From the NCBI GenBank assembly GCA_937930605.1, contig CALHBZ010000264.1:1-5426 (forward strand): 5,426 bases of DNA, written 5' to 3'. Within the stretch, counting starts at the first letter, position 1. The number at the start of each line of letters is the position of its first letter. A program made the position numbers and the translations under genes. Of the stretch, positions 1-5,401 are shown in pieces. This DNA comes from Streptococcus oralis (lineage in GTDB: Bacteria; Bacillota; Bacilli; Lactobacillales; Streptococcaceae). The notes below the pieces were generated by a model. It had not been told where the DNA came from and did no database searches. It saw nothing but the letters and a program-made list of their open reading frames with translations.

Positions 1-678
1 TTGCAAGAAAGAAAGTTTGGTATCTCAGCGACTATGATTCGAGAAAATCCAAGCAAATATTGGAAATACATCGCTCAGCCCTTCCGTCGTCAGTTTACCA
101 AGAAAGTGTTGATTATGGGAAGTGCCAGCAATGGGAAAAGCACTCTGGCCAAGGATTTGGCAAGGTATTACGATGCGCCGGTCAGCCTGGAATACGCACG
201 TGAGTACCAGATCAAAAACAATGTCCGCGATGATGAATTGACCCCAAAAGATTACTATTTTCTCCTTTTAGGGCAGTATGACCAGACCTCTAAGTTAATC
301 GATAGCAATGCCAATCGAGGTCTAGTGATAGCTGATACCAACTCCTTAGTAACCAAGGGCTACTATGATTATTACATGGAGGCTGAGGAACAAGAGGACT
401 TATCAGGAGAGACCTTTGACAATCTCTTTGTTTCGATCTTGGCTAAGGAAAAATGGGACTTGATTCTCTTTGTGCAACCTATCGGCTCCTATGTCAATGA
501 CGGTTTTAGAGATATGACCATGGCAGAAGACCATATTCGTCACAGTTTTTCCCAGCATTTGGACCAGATGAGAGAGCGATATTTAACCACCATTCCACTA
601 GTTTATCTAGCTGAGGATTACCTAGGAAATTATGAAGTAGCCAAAGTGGCTATCGATGCCATTTACCAAGCAGATTAG
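1..678 (+). CDS. nadR: NadR, C-terminal part with ribosylnicotinamide kinase domain (5' partial)
   Basis: This is the C-terminal 225 residues of a bifunctional NAD salvage enzyme; the gene begins upstream of the window. Residues 8-14 (ISATMIR) match the ISxTxxR motif that ends the NMN adenylyltransferase domain, so the opening TTG is an internal Leu codon, not a start. The kinase domain follows: a Walker A loop GSASNGKST at 40-48, EYAREY at 64-69 and DTN at 112-114, probably acting on nicotinamide riboside. Family knowledge: NadR phosphorylates nicotinamide riboside to NMN and adenylates NMN to NAD in the cytoplasm. Whole proteins of this two-domain form are roughly 350 residues, so about a third is missing here. 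The gene is followed after 9 nt by pnuC, the matching transporter, which supports the assignment. Its promoter lies outside the window. The Walker A loop has Ala where many NadR proteins have Glu. Confidence 0.93.
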   Translation: MQERKFGISATMIRENPSKYWKYIAQPFRRQFTKKVLIMGSASNGKSTLAKDLARYYDAPVSLEYAREYQIKNNVRDDELTPKDYYFLLLGQYDQTSKLIDSNANRGLVIADTNSLVTKGYYDYYMEAEEQEDLSGETFDNLFVSILAKEKWDLILFVQPIGSYVNDGFRDMTMAEDHIRHSFSQHLDQMRERYLTTIPLVYLAEDYLGNYEVAKVAIDAIYQAD

Positions 679-687
679 GAGAAAATT

Positions 688-1467
688 ATGAAAACAGTAA
701 CTAAAAAAATCACACAATTTATCGAAAATTTTAAAAATGTCCATGCAGAAGCCCGCAAGATCGGTTTTGCAGGAATCATGCGCCTGCTCTGGAAAGATCT
801 CTTTGTTGGCCGTAGTCTTTTCCAGTGGTTATACCTCATCGCCTTGTCAAGTGTTCCCTTAATCTTAGAGTTCACGCAAAATACAGAAAGCCATGACTGG
901 CTGAGCTTGTTTGCATCTTGGACTGGGATTGTCTGTGTTATCTTAGTAGCAGAAGGTCGTGCAAGCAATTATCTCTTTGGGACCATTAACTCAGCTATCT
1001 ATTTGATTTTGGCTATGAATGCGACTTTTTATGGTGAAGTCTTGACGACCGTTTACTTCTTTGTCATGCAGCCGATTGGTCTCTATGCTTGGTTGTCCAA
1101 TCGTATCAATGATCAAGGAAAACCAGAAGAATCTCACTTTGAAGCCAAGAAATTATCTGTTCTTGACTGGCTCAAGTACTTGGTCTTGACTGTCATCATC
1201 TGGATTAGTATGGGCTTAGCTTATCAAAGTATCCATAGTGCTCGACCTTTCCGTGATAGTGTTACCGATGCGACTAATGGTGTTGGTCAGCTCTTGATGA
1301 CACGTCTCTATCGTGAGCAATGGATTTTCTGGATTGCAACCAATCTCTTTAGTATCTACCTCTGGTGGGATGAAAATATCCATATCCAAGGTATGTACTG
1401 GGTTTACACACTTAATAGTCTAGTAGGATGGTACCAATGGACCAAGGCAGTTCGAAAGGAGGTTTAA
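688..1467 (+). CDS. pnuC: PnuC nicotinamide riboside transporter
   Basis: A 259-residue membrane protein that would import nicotinamide riboside by facilitated diffusion, with trapping by the NadR kinase encoded just upstream. Hydrophobic segments can be seen at about 46-62, 73-88, 92-110, 114-135, 160-178, 211-227 and 233-253, fitting the seven-helix PnuC fold. Family-like signatures are QPIGLYAW at 128-135 and the aromatic stretch with WIFWIATN near 212-219, the region that lines the substrate site in PnuC structures. The N-terminal 40 residues are basic and cytoplasmic. The ATG at 688 is preceded by AGGAG at 677-681, which overlaps the nadR stop codon and stands 6 nt from the start. The order nadR-pnuC-nrtR with gaps of 9 and 1 nt indicates one transcript. 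The exact substrate (riboside versus mononucleotide) is inferred from the NadR kinase partner. Confidence 0.94.
   Translation: MKTVTKKITQFIENFKNVHAEARKIGFAGIMRLLWKDLFVGRSLFQWLYLIALSSVPLILEFTQNTESHDWLSLFASWTGIVCVILVAEGRASNYLFGTINSAIYLILAMNATFYGEVLTTVYFFVMQPIGLYAWLSNRINDQGKPEESHFEAKKLSVLDWLKYLVLTVIIWISMGLAYQSIHSARPFRDSVTDATNGVGQLLMTRLYREQWIFWIATNLFSIYLWWDENIHIQGMYWVYTLNSLVGWYQWTKAVRKEV
1455..1462 (+). promoter_or_regulatory. Shine-Dalgarno site of the NrtR-like gene inside the pnuC 3' end
   Basis: AAAGGAGG lies within the last codons of pnuC and 6 nt before the ATG at 1469. It fixes that start rather than the internal Met at codon 10, and it suggests translational coupling, since only one base separates the two genes. 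Confidence 0.85.
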
Positions 1468-1468
1468 A

Positions 1469-2242
1469 ATGGTGGACACGAAGATCCCAGCAGGGATGAC
1501 GGAAAAAGAATATTATGAAATCCATGCCAATCAGGAGGAGTTTTTAGGCTGGTACTACAAGCAGGAACTCCCTCAATATGAAAAACCAAGTGTGACAGTA
1601 GATATGGTGGCCTACTGCTTTGTCGAAGGAAAGATCAAACTCTTGCTAATCCGTCGCAAGGCTCACCCTTATCAAAACTGTTTGGCTCTGGTTGGAGGCT
1701 TTATGGATAAGGGAGAGGATGCTGCGCATGCCTGTCAGCGCGAGGTGAGAGAAGAAGTCAATCTTGATCTTCCTTTAGAAAAAATCGAGCAATTGCTGAC
1801 AATATCGACCCCCGGCCGTGACCCACGGGGCTGGACAGTGACCATTGCCCACTTGGTTTATCTGCCTAGTCGTGCATTAGAACTTGTTCAAGCAGGAGAC
1901 GATGCCAAGGATGTCGTTTTCGTAGATGTCGATTTTCAGACGGGCAAATGCTTCCTAGAGGGAGTAAAGCTGAACGAGCAAGCCTTCGCCTTTGACCATT
2001 ATGCTATTATCCAAGAGTCCATCAAACGAATCCAAGGCCGTCTCGACTGGAACCCGACTTTCCTCTATCTCCTGGAGGAGGAGTTCACTGTCTACGAAGG
2101 GACTGAACTGGTTAATCTCATCAATCCCGGTCGTCCCATCGTCAGCAATAATTTCCTCGTAAAATATGGGGAATATGTAGAAGAAGTTGGGCTCAAACGA
2201 GTGCCTAAAAAGAAACCAAGAAAAACATATCGATTGAAATAA
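1469..2242 (+). CDS. nrtR: NrtR-like Nudix/winged-helix regulator of NAD metabolism
   Basis: A 257-residue two-domain protein. Residues about 43-150 form a Nudix domain; the Nudix box runs from G77 to L99 with E83 and REVREEV at 91-97. The metal-binding Glu92, Glu95 and Glu96 are kept, but the usual Gly near the end of the box is Asn98. Residues about 201-257 look like the winged-helix domain of NrtR regulators: an EEEFTVYEG start, the NNFL recognition-helix region at 227-230 and a basic PKKKPRKTYRL tail. Family knowledge: NrtR proteins repress NAD synthesis or salvage genes and are released by ADP-ribose; I recall an nrtR linked to nadR and pnuC in Streptococcus suis. The location as third gene of the salvage operon argues for an autoregulated repressor. 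A plain ADP-ribose pyrophosphatase is the main alternative, and because the catalytic Glu residues remain, both activities are possible. The target operator is probably upstream of nadR, outside the window. Confidence 0.85.
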   Translation: MVDTKIPAGMTEKEYYEIHANQEEFLGWYYKQELPQYEKPSVTVDMVAYCFVEGKIKLLLIRRKAHPYQNCLALVGGFMDKGEDAAHACQREVREEVNLDLPLEKIEQLLTISTPGRDPRGWTVTIAHLVYLPSRALELVQAGDDAKDVVFVDVDFQTGKCFLEGVKLNEQAFAFDHYAIIQESIKRIQGRLDWNPTFLYLLEEEFTVYEGTELVNLINPGRPIVSNNFLVKYGEYVEEVGLKRVPKKKPRKTYRLK

Positions 2243-2244
2243 AT

Positions 2245-2276
2245 AGGTCGGGATTAAAATCCCGACTTCTTTGTTT
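2245..2276 (+). terminator. Intrinsic terminator of the nadR-pnuC-nrtR operon, probably bidirectional
   Basis: A perfect 8-bp stem, GTCGGGAT (2247-2254) with ATCCCGAC (2259-2266), closes a TAAA loop and is followed by TTCTTTGTTT. Two further pairs at the base (2245-2246 with 2267-2268) are possible. It begins 3 nt after the nrtR stop. On the - strand the stem is followed by CTATTTATTT, so it could also end the - strand small gene that stops at 2312, although the U-run is weaker in that direction. Confidence 0.9.
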
Positions 2277-2311
2277 GCCTTTATTAGTTTGCTTTGCTGT
2301 TGAGACTGTTT

Positions 2312-2542
2312 TTATGAATGGCTATCTTTCTTAGAATGGCTCAACATGTGAGTAAAGAAGTCTTTGTATCGATACTTGAGATAGTTCTCATGCAAAAATA
2401 ACAAGACAATATAGACGATCATAAAGATCATTGTCAGATAGAATACATCAAATGCAGTTCGCGAATAGTAAGAGGCTTTTTGTTAAGAGCTAATAGCTCT
2501 CAAAATCAACCAAGGAAGATACTTGAAATACTTGTTTGCCAT
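2312..2542 (-). pseudogene. Small single-span membrane protein gene interrupted by an in-frame TAA
   Basis: On the - strand, ATG at 2542-2540 opens a 19-residue frame (MANKYFKYLPWLILRAISS) that ends at TAA 2485-2483. The same frame then runs 56 sense codons to TAA 2314-2312. The second part starts QKASYYSRTAFDVFYL, has a clear transmembrane stretch (FDVFYLTMIFMIVYIVLLFL, its residues 11-30) and a charged tail ending KKDSHS. The 76-codon whole therefore looks like one small membrane protein with a nonsense or 3-nt insertion lesion. Support: a promoter-like pair at 2583-2611, GGGGG at 2556-2552 placed 9 nt before the ATG with AGGAGG a little further up, and a terminator 45 nt past the end, shared with nrtR. 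The second half has internal Met codons but no ribosome site before them. I do not recognise the family. Alternatives are a genuine 19-residue peptide gene plus chance frame, stop-codon readthrough, or a sequencing error. Confidence 0.6.
2486..2500. repeat. Perfect 7-1-7 inverted repeat at the premature stop
   Basis: AGAGCTA-A-TAGCTCT is a perfect palindrome around position 2493. It extends outward as TTTTG (2478-2482) pairing with CAAAA (2501-2505) if the triplet TTA at 2483-2485 is bulged, giving a 12-bp stem. That triplet is exactly the TAA stop codon on the - strand. No U-run follows on either strand, so it does not look like a terminator. Confidence 0.6.
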
Positions 2543-2582
2543 AAGAATCTACCCCCTACCTCCTATATCCTATTTCAATAGT

Positions 2583-2611
2583 ATTGTAGTCCAATGCAAG
2601 CGAGTACACAA
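2583..2611 (-). promoter_or_regulatory. Candidate promoter for the small membrane protein gene
   Basis: Read on the - strand, TTGTGT (2611-2606) stands 17 bp from TACAAT (2588-2583). The -10 matches consensus at five of six bases, while the -35 keeps only TTG. It lies about 40 nt upstream of the ATG at 2542, pointing away from the lipoprotein promoter. Confidence 0.5.
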
Positions 2612-2651
2612 GAGTGATGCAAAAAATATGACTCTAATCTAGGAAATTTAT

Positions 2652-2684
2652 CTATTTTTTCGTTTCGATTACGAATAGAAATAG
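2652..2684. repeat. Imperfect inverted repeat in the divergent intergenic region
   Basis: CTATTT (2652-2657) pairs with AAATAG (2679-2684), and TTCG (2659-2662) with CGAA (2672-2675), around a loop of about nine bases. It lies between the two divergent promoters. There is no T-run and no gene upstream to end, so an operator or chance structure is more likely than a terminator. Confidence 0.3.
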
Positions 2685-2716
2685 TAGAGAAAACAATTTT
2701 TAAAATAGTTTCTCTA
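2685..2716. repeat. Inverted repeat just upstream of the lipoprotein -35 box (possible operator)
   Basis: TAGAGAAAAC (2685-2694) and GTTTCTCTA (2708-2716) are complementary over nine pairs with one bulged A, around an AT-rich centre that is itself nearly symmetric. The centre is about 56 bp before the predicted transcription start, six bases before the -35 box. The position fits a dimeric regulator; the regulator is unknown. Confidence 0.4.
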
Positions 2717-2721
2717 AATAG

Positions 2722-2750
2722 TTGACAGATTCAAGGCCTAATGTTACAAT
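2722..2750 (+). promoter_or_regulatory. Strong extended -10 promoter of the lipoprotein gene
   Basis: A perfect -35 TTGACA (2722-2727) is followed after 17 bp by TACAAT (2745-2750), with TGT immediately before it (2742-2744), making an extended -10. Transcription should start near 2757, leaving a leader of about 48 nt before the ATG at 2805. Confidence 0.85.
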
Positions 2751-2758
2751 TATATTAC
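2742..2758 (+). promoter_or_regulatory. WalR/VicR-like half-site pair overlapping the -10 box
   Basis: TGTTAC (2742-2747), five bases, then TATTAC (2753-2758). The streptococcal WalR motif is TGTWAH-N5-TGTWAH, so the first half fits fully and the second has A for G. More TGTTA-type hexamers occur close by (2785-2790, and 2775-2770 on the - strand). Because the site covers the -10, binding would be expected to repress. The AT-rich promoter setting makes chance matches likely. Confidence 0.3.
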
Positions 2759-2770
2759 AAAAAGATTTCT

Positions 2771-2789
2771 TAACATTTCAAAAATGTTA
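2771..2789 (+). promoter_or_regulatory. Small hairpin in the leader just before the ribosome site
   Basis: TAACATTT (2771-2778) pairs with AAATGTTA (2782-2789) across a 3-nt loop, ending one base before the AAAGGAG ribosome site. The stem is nearly all A-T and therefore weak. It could modulate translation or protect the 5' end, or it could be a protein-binding palindrome in DNA. Confidence 0.35.
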
Positions 2790-2790
2790 C

Positions 2791-2797
2791 AAAGGAG
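2791..2797 (+). promoter_or_regulatory. Ribosome site deciding the lipoprotein start
   Basis: AAAGGAG stands 7 nt before the ATG at 2805. An in-frame ATG at 2784 precedes this site and sits inside the leader hairpin, with no ribosome site of its own, so 2805 is the start. Confidence 0.85.
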
Positions 2798-2804
2798 TAG
2801 GAAT

Positions 2805-3488
2805 ATGAAAAAGAAAACCTATATCAAATTGATGACAGCGACTGTATTGGCTTCTACCTTGCTACTGGGAGCTTGTGGAAATAAAAACGAAACCACTCAA
2901 ACCAGCAGCTCTGCCAAGACAAGCCAATCATCAAGTTCTAAGGCAGCTTCTTCTAACAAAGAAAGCAAGACTCAAAAATCTTCAAGTTCAGCTTCATCTG
3001 AAAAAGCTCCAGCATCTTCTGACCAGTCTTCTACAACAGCAGATCAATCACAAGCGAAACCAGCTCCTGAATCAAGACAAGAACAAGCAACTCCTAGTCA
3101 ACCAGCCCCTTCTCAGACTCCGTCAACTCAGCAAGGTTCTCAAGCCCAGTCTAACCAGTCAAGCTATGACCCGACAACTGACCGCAAACTTCAAGACAAG
3201 CAAGCAGAACACAACAAACGCTACAAGGGAGTTTTAACCATGGTGGATGGTGACTTCTCAGCTGCAGCAGGCAATTGGAAGGGAGCGAATGGCGAAACGA
3301 TTACGGTTTCATCAGGGGGCCAATTTACAGTAGAAACTGTAGATGGAAAGAAAGAAAACTACTCTATTAGAGGCTACTCTTACACCCTTGATGACGGCAA
3401 GTATAATGCCAAAGTCGGTGGAGGAAAAATTATCCAAATTACAACAGGTGCGGATGGTAAAGTTTCGAGTGTTGCCTTGATTCAATAA
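2805..3488 (+). CDS. Streptococcal surface lipoprotein with Ser/Gln-rich tether and compact C-terminal domain
   Basis: A 227-residue protein. Residues 1-23 form a type II signal peptide: a basic MKKK start, a hydrophobic core and lipobox LGAC with Cys24 as the lipidated residue. Residues 25 to about 120 are low-complexity Ser/Thr/Gln/Lys/Ala, then Pro/Gln-rich, and form a likely disordered tether through the wall. Residues about 141-227 form a small, Gly-rich, probably beta-stranded domain (GDFSAAAGNWKGANG, then YSIRGYSYTLDDGKY). The GDFSxxAGxWKxxxG pattern resembles the DUF6287 domain of streptococcal lipoproteins, a memory-based match. Its function is unknown. It is transcribed alone from its own strong promoter and ends at a terminator shared with dusB. 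Start at 2805 is set by the ribosome site and by the signal peptide; starting at 2784 would add seven polar residues. Confidence 0.85.
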   Translation: MKKKTYIKLMTATVLASTLLLGACGNKNETTQTSSSAKTSQSSSSKAASSNKESKTQKSSSSASSEKAPASSDQSSTTADQSQAKPAPESRQEQATPSQPAPSQTPSTQQGSQAQSNQSSYDPTTDRKLQDKQAEHNKRYKGVLTMVDGDFSAAAGNWKGANGETITVSSGGQFTVETVDGKKENYSIRGYSYTLDDGKYNAKVGGGKIIQITTGADGKVSSVALIQ

Positions 3489-3513
3489 TAGTATCTAGGA
3501 TTTCCTTGGATAA

Positions 3514-3549
3514 AAAAAACCGTAAACTTCAAGTAAGCTACGGTTTTTT
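3514..3549. terminator. Bidirectional terminator between the lipoprotein gene and dusB
   Basis: AAAAAACCGTA (3514-3524) pairs over 11 bp with TACGGTTTTTT (3539-3549), around a 14-nt loop that can itself fold slightly. The T-run at 3544-3549 serves the + strand gene ending at 3488; the A-run at 3512-3519 becomes a T-run on the - strand for dusB, which stops at 3555. Confidence 0.92.
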
Positions 3550-3554
3550 GTGTA

Positions 3555-4535
3555 TTAAGCTTTGTCTAGTTGTAAGAGGGCTTCAATTTCTGCTAGGGTG
3601 CTAGCTTGGGAAATGGCTCCACGAAGTTTGGCTGCACCAGATGTTCCCCGAAGGTAGTGAGGAGCGAGTCCACGGAATTCACGAACTGCGACGTTTTCTC
3701 CTTTGAGGTTAATCAAGCGTTTCAAGTGTTCGTAGGCGATTTTCATCTTGTCTGCAAAGGTCAAATCAGGAAGAATTTCTCCTGTTTCAAAGTAGTGATT
3801 GATCTGGTTGAAAAGGTAGGGATTTCCCATGGCTGCGCGACCAATCATAACAGCGTCAGCCCCGACTTCTTCGATACGCTGTTTGGCTTCTTGGACCGTA
3901 CGGATGTCACCGTTGGCGATAAATGGAATCTTGGTTAGAGCTTGGGCTACGTCGTGCAAGGTCTCAAGGTCAGCGTGACCAGTATACATTTGTTCTCGGG
4001 TACGGCCATGCATAGCGAGGGCAGAGACACCAGCAGCTTCAGCAGCGAGGGCATTCTCCACGGCTAGGGATGCATCAGACCATCCCGTACGCATTTTGAC
4101 GGTGAGGGGGATATCAAGGACAGATTGGACCTTGTTGATGATAGAGTAGATCTTGTCTGGGTCCTTGAGCCACATAGCGCCAGCTTCATTCTTCACGATT
4201 TTGTTAACTGGGCAGCCCATGTTGATATCGACGATATCGGCCTTGGTGTTTTCTTGGATGAATTCTGCTGCGCGTGCGAGGCTGTCTTCATCACTACCAA
4301 AAAGTTGGATAGAAACCGGGTTTTCTCCTTCATCGATATGAAGCATGTGCAGGGTTTTTTCGTTGTTGTATTGGATTCCCTTGTCAGAGACCATTTCCAT
4401 GACAACAAGTCCAGCTCCGAGCTCTTTTGCGATGGTACGAAAGGCTGAGTTGGTCACGCCAGCCATGGGTGCTAAAACAGTACGATTGGGAATCTCAACA
4501 TTGCCAATCATAAAAGGTGTATTAAGATTTGTCAC
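3555..4535 (-). CDS. dusB: tRNA-dihydrouridine synthase, DusB type
   Basis: A 326-residue FMN enzyme that reduces uridine to dihydrouridine in the tRNA D-loop, using NADPH. Numbered from the GTG: the FMN-site motif [12 protein letters not shown] is at 22-33, [10 protein letters not shown] at 93-102 holds the catalytic Cys98, KMRTGW is at 137-142, [11 protein letters not shown] at 166-176, NGDI at 198-201 and GRAAMGNP at 222-229. These cover a complete TIM barrel, followed by the helical tRNA-binding domain at about 240-326 with REFRG near 275. Start choice: GTG at 4535-4533 has GGAGG at 4549-4545, 9 nt upstream, and gives the [12 protein letters not shown] start usual in streptococci (fMet in practice). 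An upstream TTG/ATG at 4565/4562 has no ribosome site. The gene overlaps the hslO end by 14 nt, so the two are probably co-transcribed and translationally coupled. It could not be told apart from other Dus subfamilies without an alignment, but the length and motifs favour DusB. Confidence 0.93.
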   Translation of the reverse strand: MTNLNTPFMIGNVEIPNRTVLAPMAGVTNSAFRTIAKELGAGLVVMEMVSDKGIQYNNEKTLHMLHIDEGENPVSIQLFGSDEDSLARAAEFIQENTKADIVDINMGCPVNKIVKNEAGAMWLKDPDKIYSIINKVQSVLDIPLTVKMRTGWSDASLAVENALAAEAAGVSALAMHGRTREQMYTGHADLETLHDVAQALTKIPFIANGDIRTVQEAKQRIEEVGADAVMIGRAAMGNPYLFNQINHYFETGEILPDLTFADKMKIAYEHLKRLINLKGENVAVREFRGLAPHYLRGTSGAAKLRGAISQASTLAEIEALLQLDKA

Positions 4536-5394
4536 GAATGAGTTCCTCCAGGTCGTTTTCATCAAAGTTGTAAGTCGTTTGGCAGAATTGACAAGTGATT
4601 TCTGCCCCGTGGTCTTCCTCTTTCATTTCTTCAAGGTCTGAGCTTGGCAGGCTGGCAAGAGCGTTCATAAAACGGTCTTTGCTGCAGTCACATTGGAAAC
4701 GAATTTCTTCTTCAGATAGACGTTTGTAGGCTTCGTCACCGTAGATAGCCTTGAGGAGAGCTTCGATATGGTCGTCGCTTTCCAGAAGTGTTGAGATAGC
4801 TGGCATTTCTTGGATGCGTTTCTCAAAGCGAGCAATCTCTTCTTCCTTGGCTCCTGGCAAGACTTGGAGAAGAAAACCACCGGCAACTTCGACCTTGTCG
4901 TCTTTATCCAAAAGAACATTGAGGCCGACTGCTGAAGGGGTTTGTTGGCTTTCAGTTAGGTAGTATGCCAAGTCTTCACCGATTTCCCCAGAGATGAGAG
5001 GAGTCATGGAGTTGTAAGGATTTCCAGTGCCATAGTCTGTGATAACGAGAAATTGGCCATTGCCGACAAAAGGACCGACTAGGACTTCACCTGTTGCAGT
5101 TTTTTTGATATCTACACCGGGATTTTGCACATAGCCTTTGACATTTCCCTTAGTATCTGCAACTGTGATGATGGCACCGAGAGAGCTCGTTCCAAGAACT
5201 TTAACCGTTAGCTTGGTATTTCCTTTTTCATTGGCTGCGAGAATTTGGCTAGCGATAAGGGTACGACCAAGTGCGACAGTTGAACTGGCTTGGGTTTGAT
5301 GTTTTTCTTGAGCAGTGCGGACGGTTTCCGTGCTATCAAGGACAAAAGCACGAAAGGCTCCGCTTTCTGATATTGTTTTAATAATTTTATCCAT
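4522..5394 (-). CDS. hslO: Hsp33 redox-regulated molecular chaperone
   Basis: A 290-residue cytoplasmic holdase, the full length expected of Hsp33. The N-terminal domain (about 1-180) carries family features such as the YGTGNPYNS stretch at 121-129 and [15 protein letters not shown] at 135-149. The C-terminal redox switch has all four zinc-binding cysteines: CxC at Cys235 and Cys237, and CxxC at Cys268 and Cys271. Family knowledge: oxidation releases zinc, forms disulfides and unfolds the linker, which turns on the chaperone during oxidative or hypochlorous stress. That fits a catalase-negative, peroxide-producing oral streptococcus. The ATG at 5394 is the first possible start, since an upstream ATG (5412) is closed by TAG after three codons. 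No recognisable ribosome site precedes it. dusB follows with a 14-nt overlap, so hslO is the first gene of this two-gene unit. Confidence 0.95.
   Translation of the reverse strand: MDKIIKTISESGAFRAFVLDSTETVRTAQEKHQTQASSTVALGRTLIASQILAANEKGNTKLTVKVLGTSSLGAIITVADTKGNVKGYVQNPGVDIKKTATGEVLVGPFVGNGQFLVITDYGTGNPYNSMTPLISGEIGEDLAYYLTESQQTPSAVGLNVLLDKDDKVEVAGGFLLQVLPGAKEEEIARFEKRIQEMPAISTLLESDDHIEALLKAIYGDEAYKRLSEEEIRFQCDCSKDRFMNALASLPSSDLEEMKEEDHGAEITCQFCQTTYNFDENDLEELIRDKS
4545..4549 (-). promoter_or_regulatory. Ribosome site deciding the dusB GTG start
   Basis: GGAGG on the - strand, inside the last codons of hslO, stands 9 nt before GTG 4535-4533. It is the only good ribosome site near the 5' end of dusB. 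Confidence 0.75.
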
Positions 5395-5401
5395 AGCTAC
5401 T

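Noticed and set aside
1..3. TTG at the window edge as the start of nadR
   Set aside because: The protein opens in the middle of the adenylyltransferase domain (ISATMIR motif), so the gene is cut by the window edge.
675..968. 97-residue - strand frame opposite pnuC
   Set aside because: It lies wholly antisense to the pnuC 5' end with no ribosome site or recognisable domain.
2543..2783. BOX or RUP type streptococcal repeat, or a riboswitch, in the intergenic region
   Set aside because: I looked for BOX modules and for long GC-rich conserved stems. Only short AT-rich repeats are present, and the leader is too short for a known riboswitch.
2784..2804. Upstream ATG that would add MLQRSRN to the lipoprotein
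   Set aside because: It lies inside the leader hairpin without a ribosome site, while 2805 has AAAGGAG at 7 nt and gives a normal signal peptide.
2875..3237. 120-residue + strand frame inside the lipoprotein gene
   Set aside because: It is a shadow of the low-complexity Ser/Gln codons in another frame; its Leu/Gln/Lys-rich product has no domain and no ribosome site.
4125..4448. + strand frames opposite dusB (also 3606-3938, 4153-4341 and 4345-4641)
   Set aside because: These are antisense shadows of a conserved gene, with no initiation signals and no family resemblance.
4536..4565. Longer dusB with start at TTG/ATG near 4565
   Set aside because: There is no ribosome site, the extra residues are out-of-frame hslO sequence, and GTG 4535 gives the usual family N-terminus.
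4665..4963. Frames on both strands inside hslO (4665-4919 and 4751-4963)
   Set aside because: They overlap a complete and conserved hslO frame and have no independent support.
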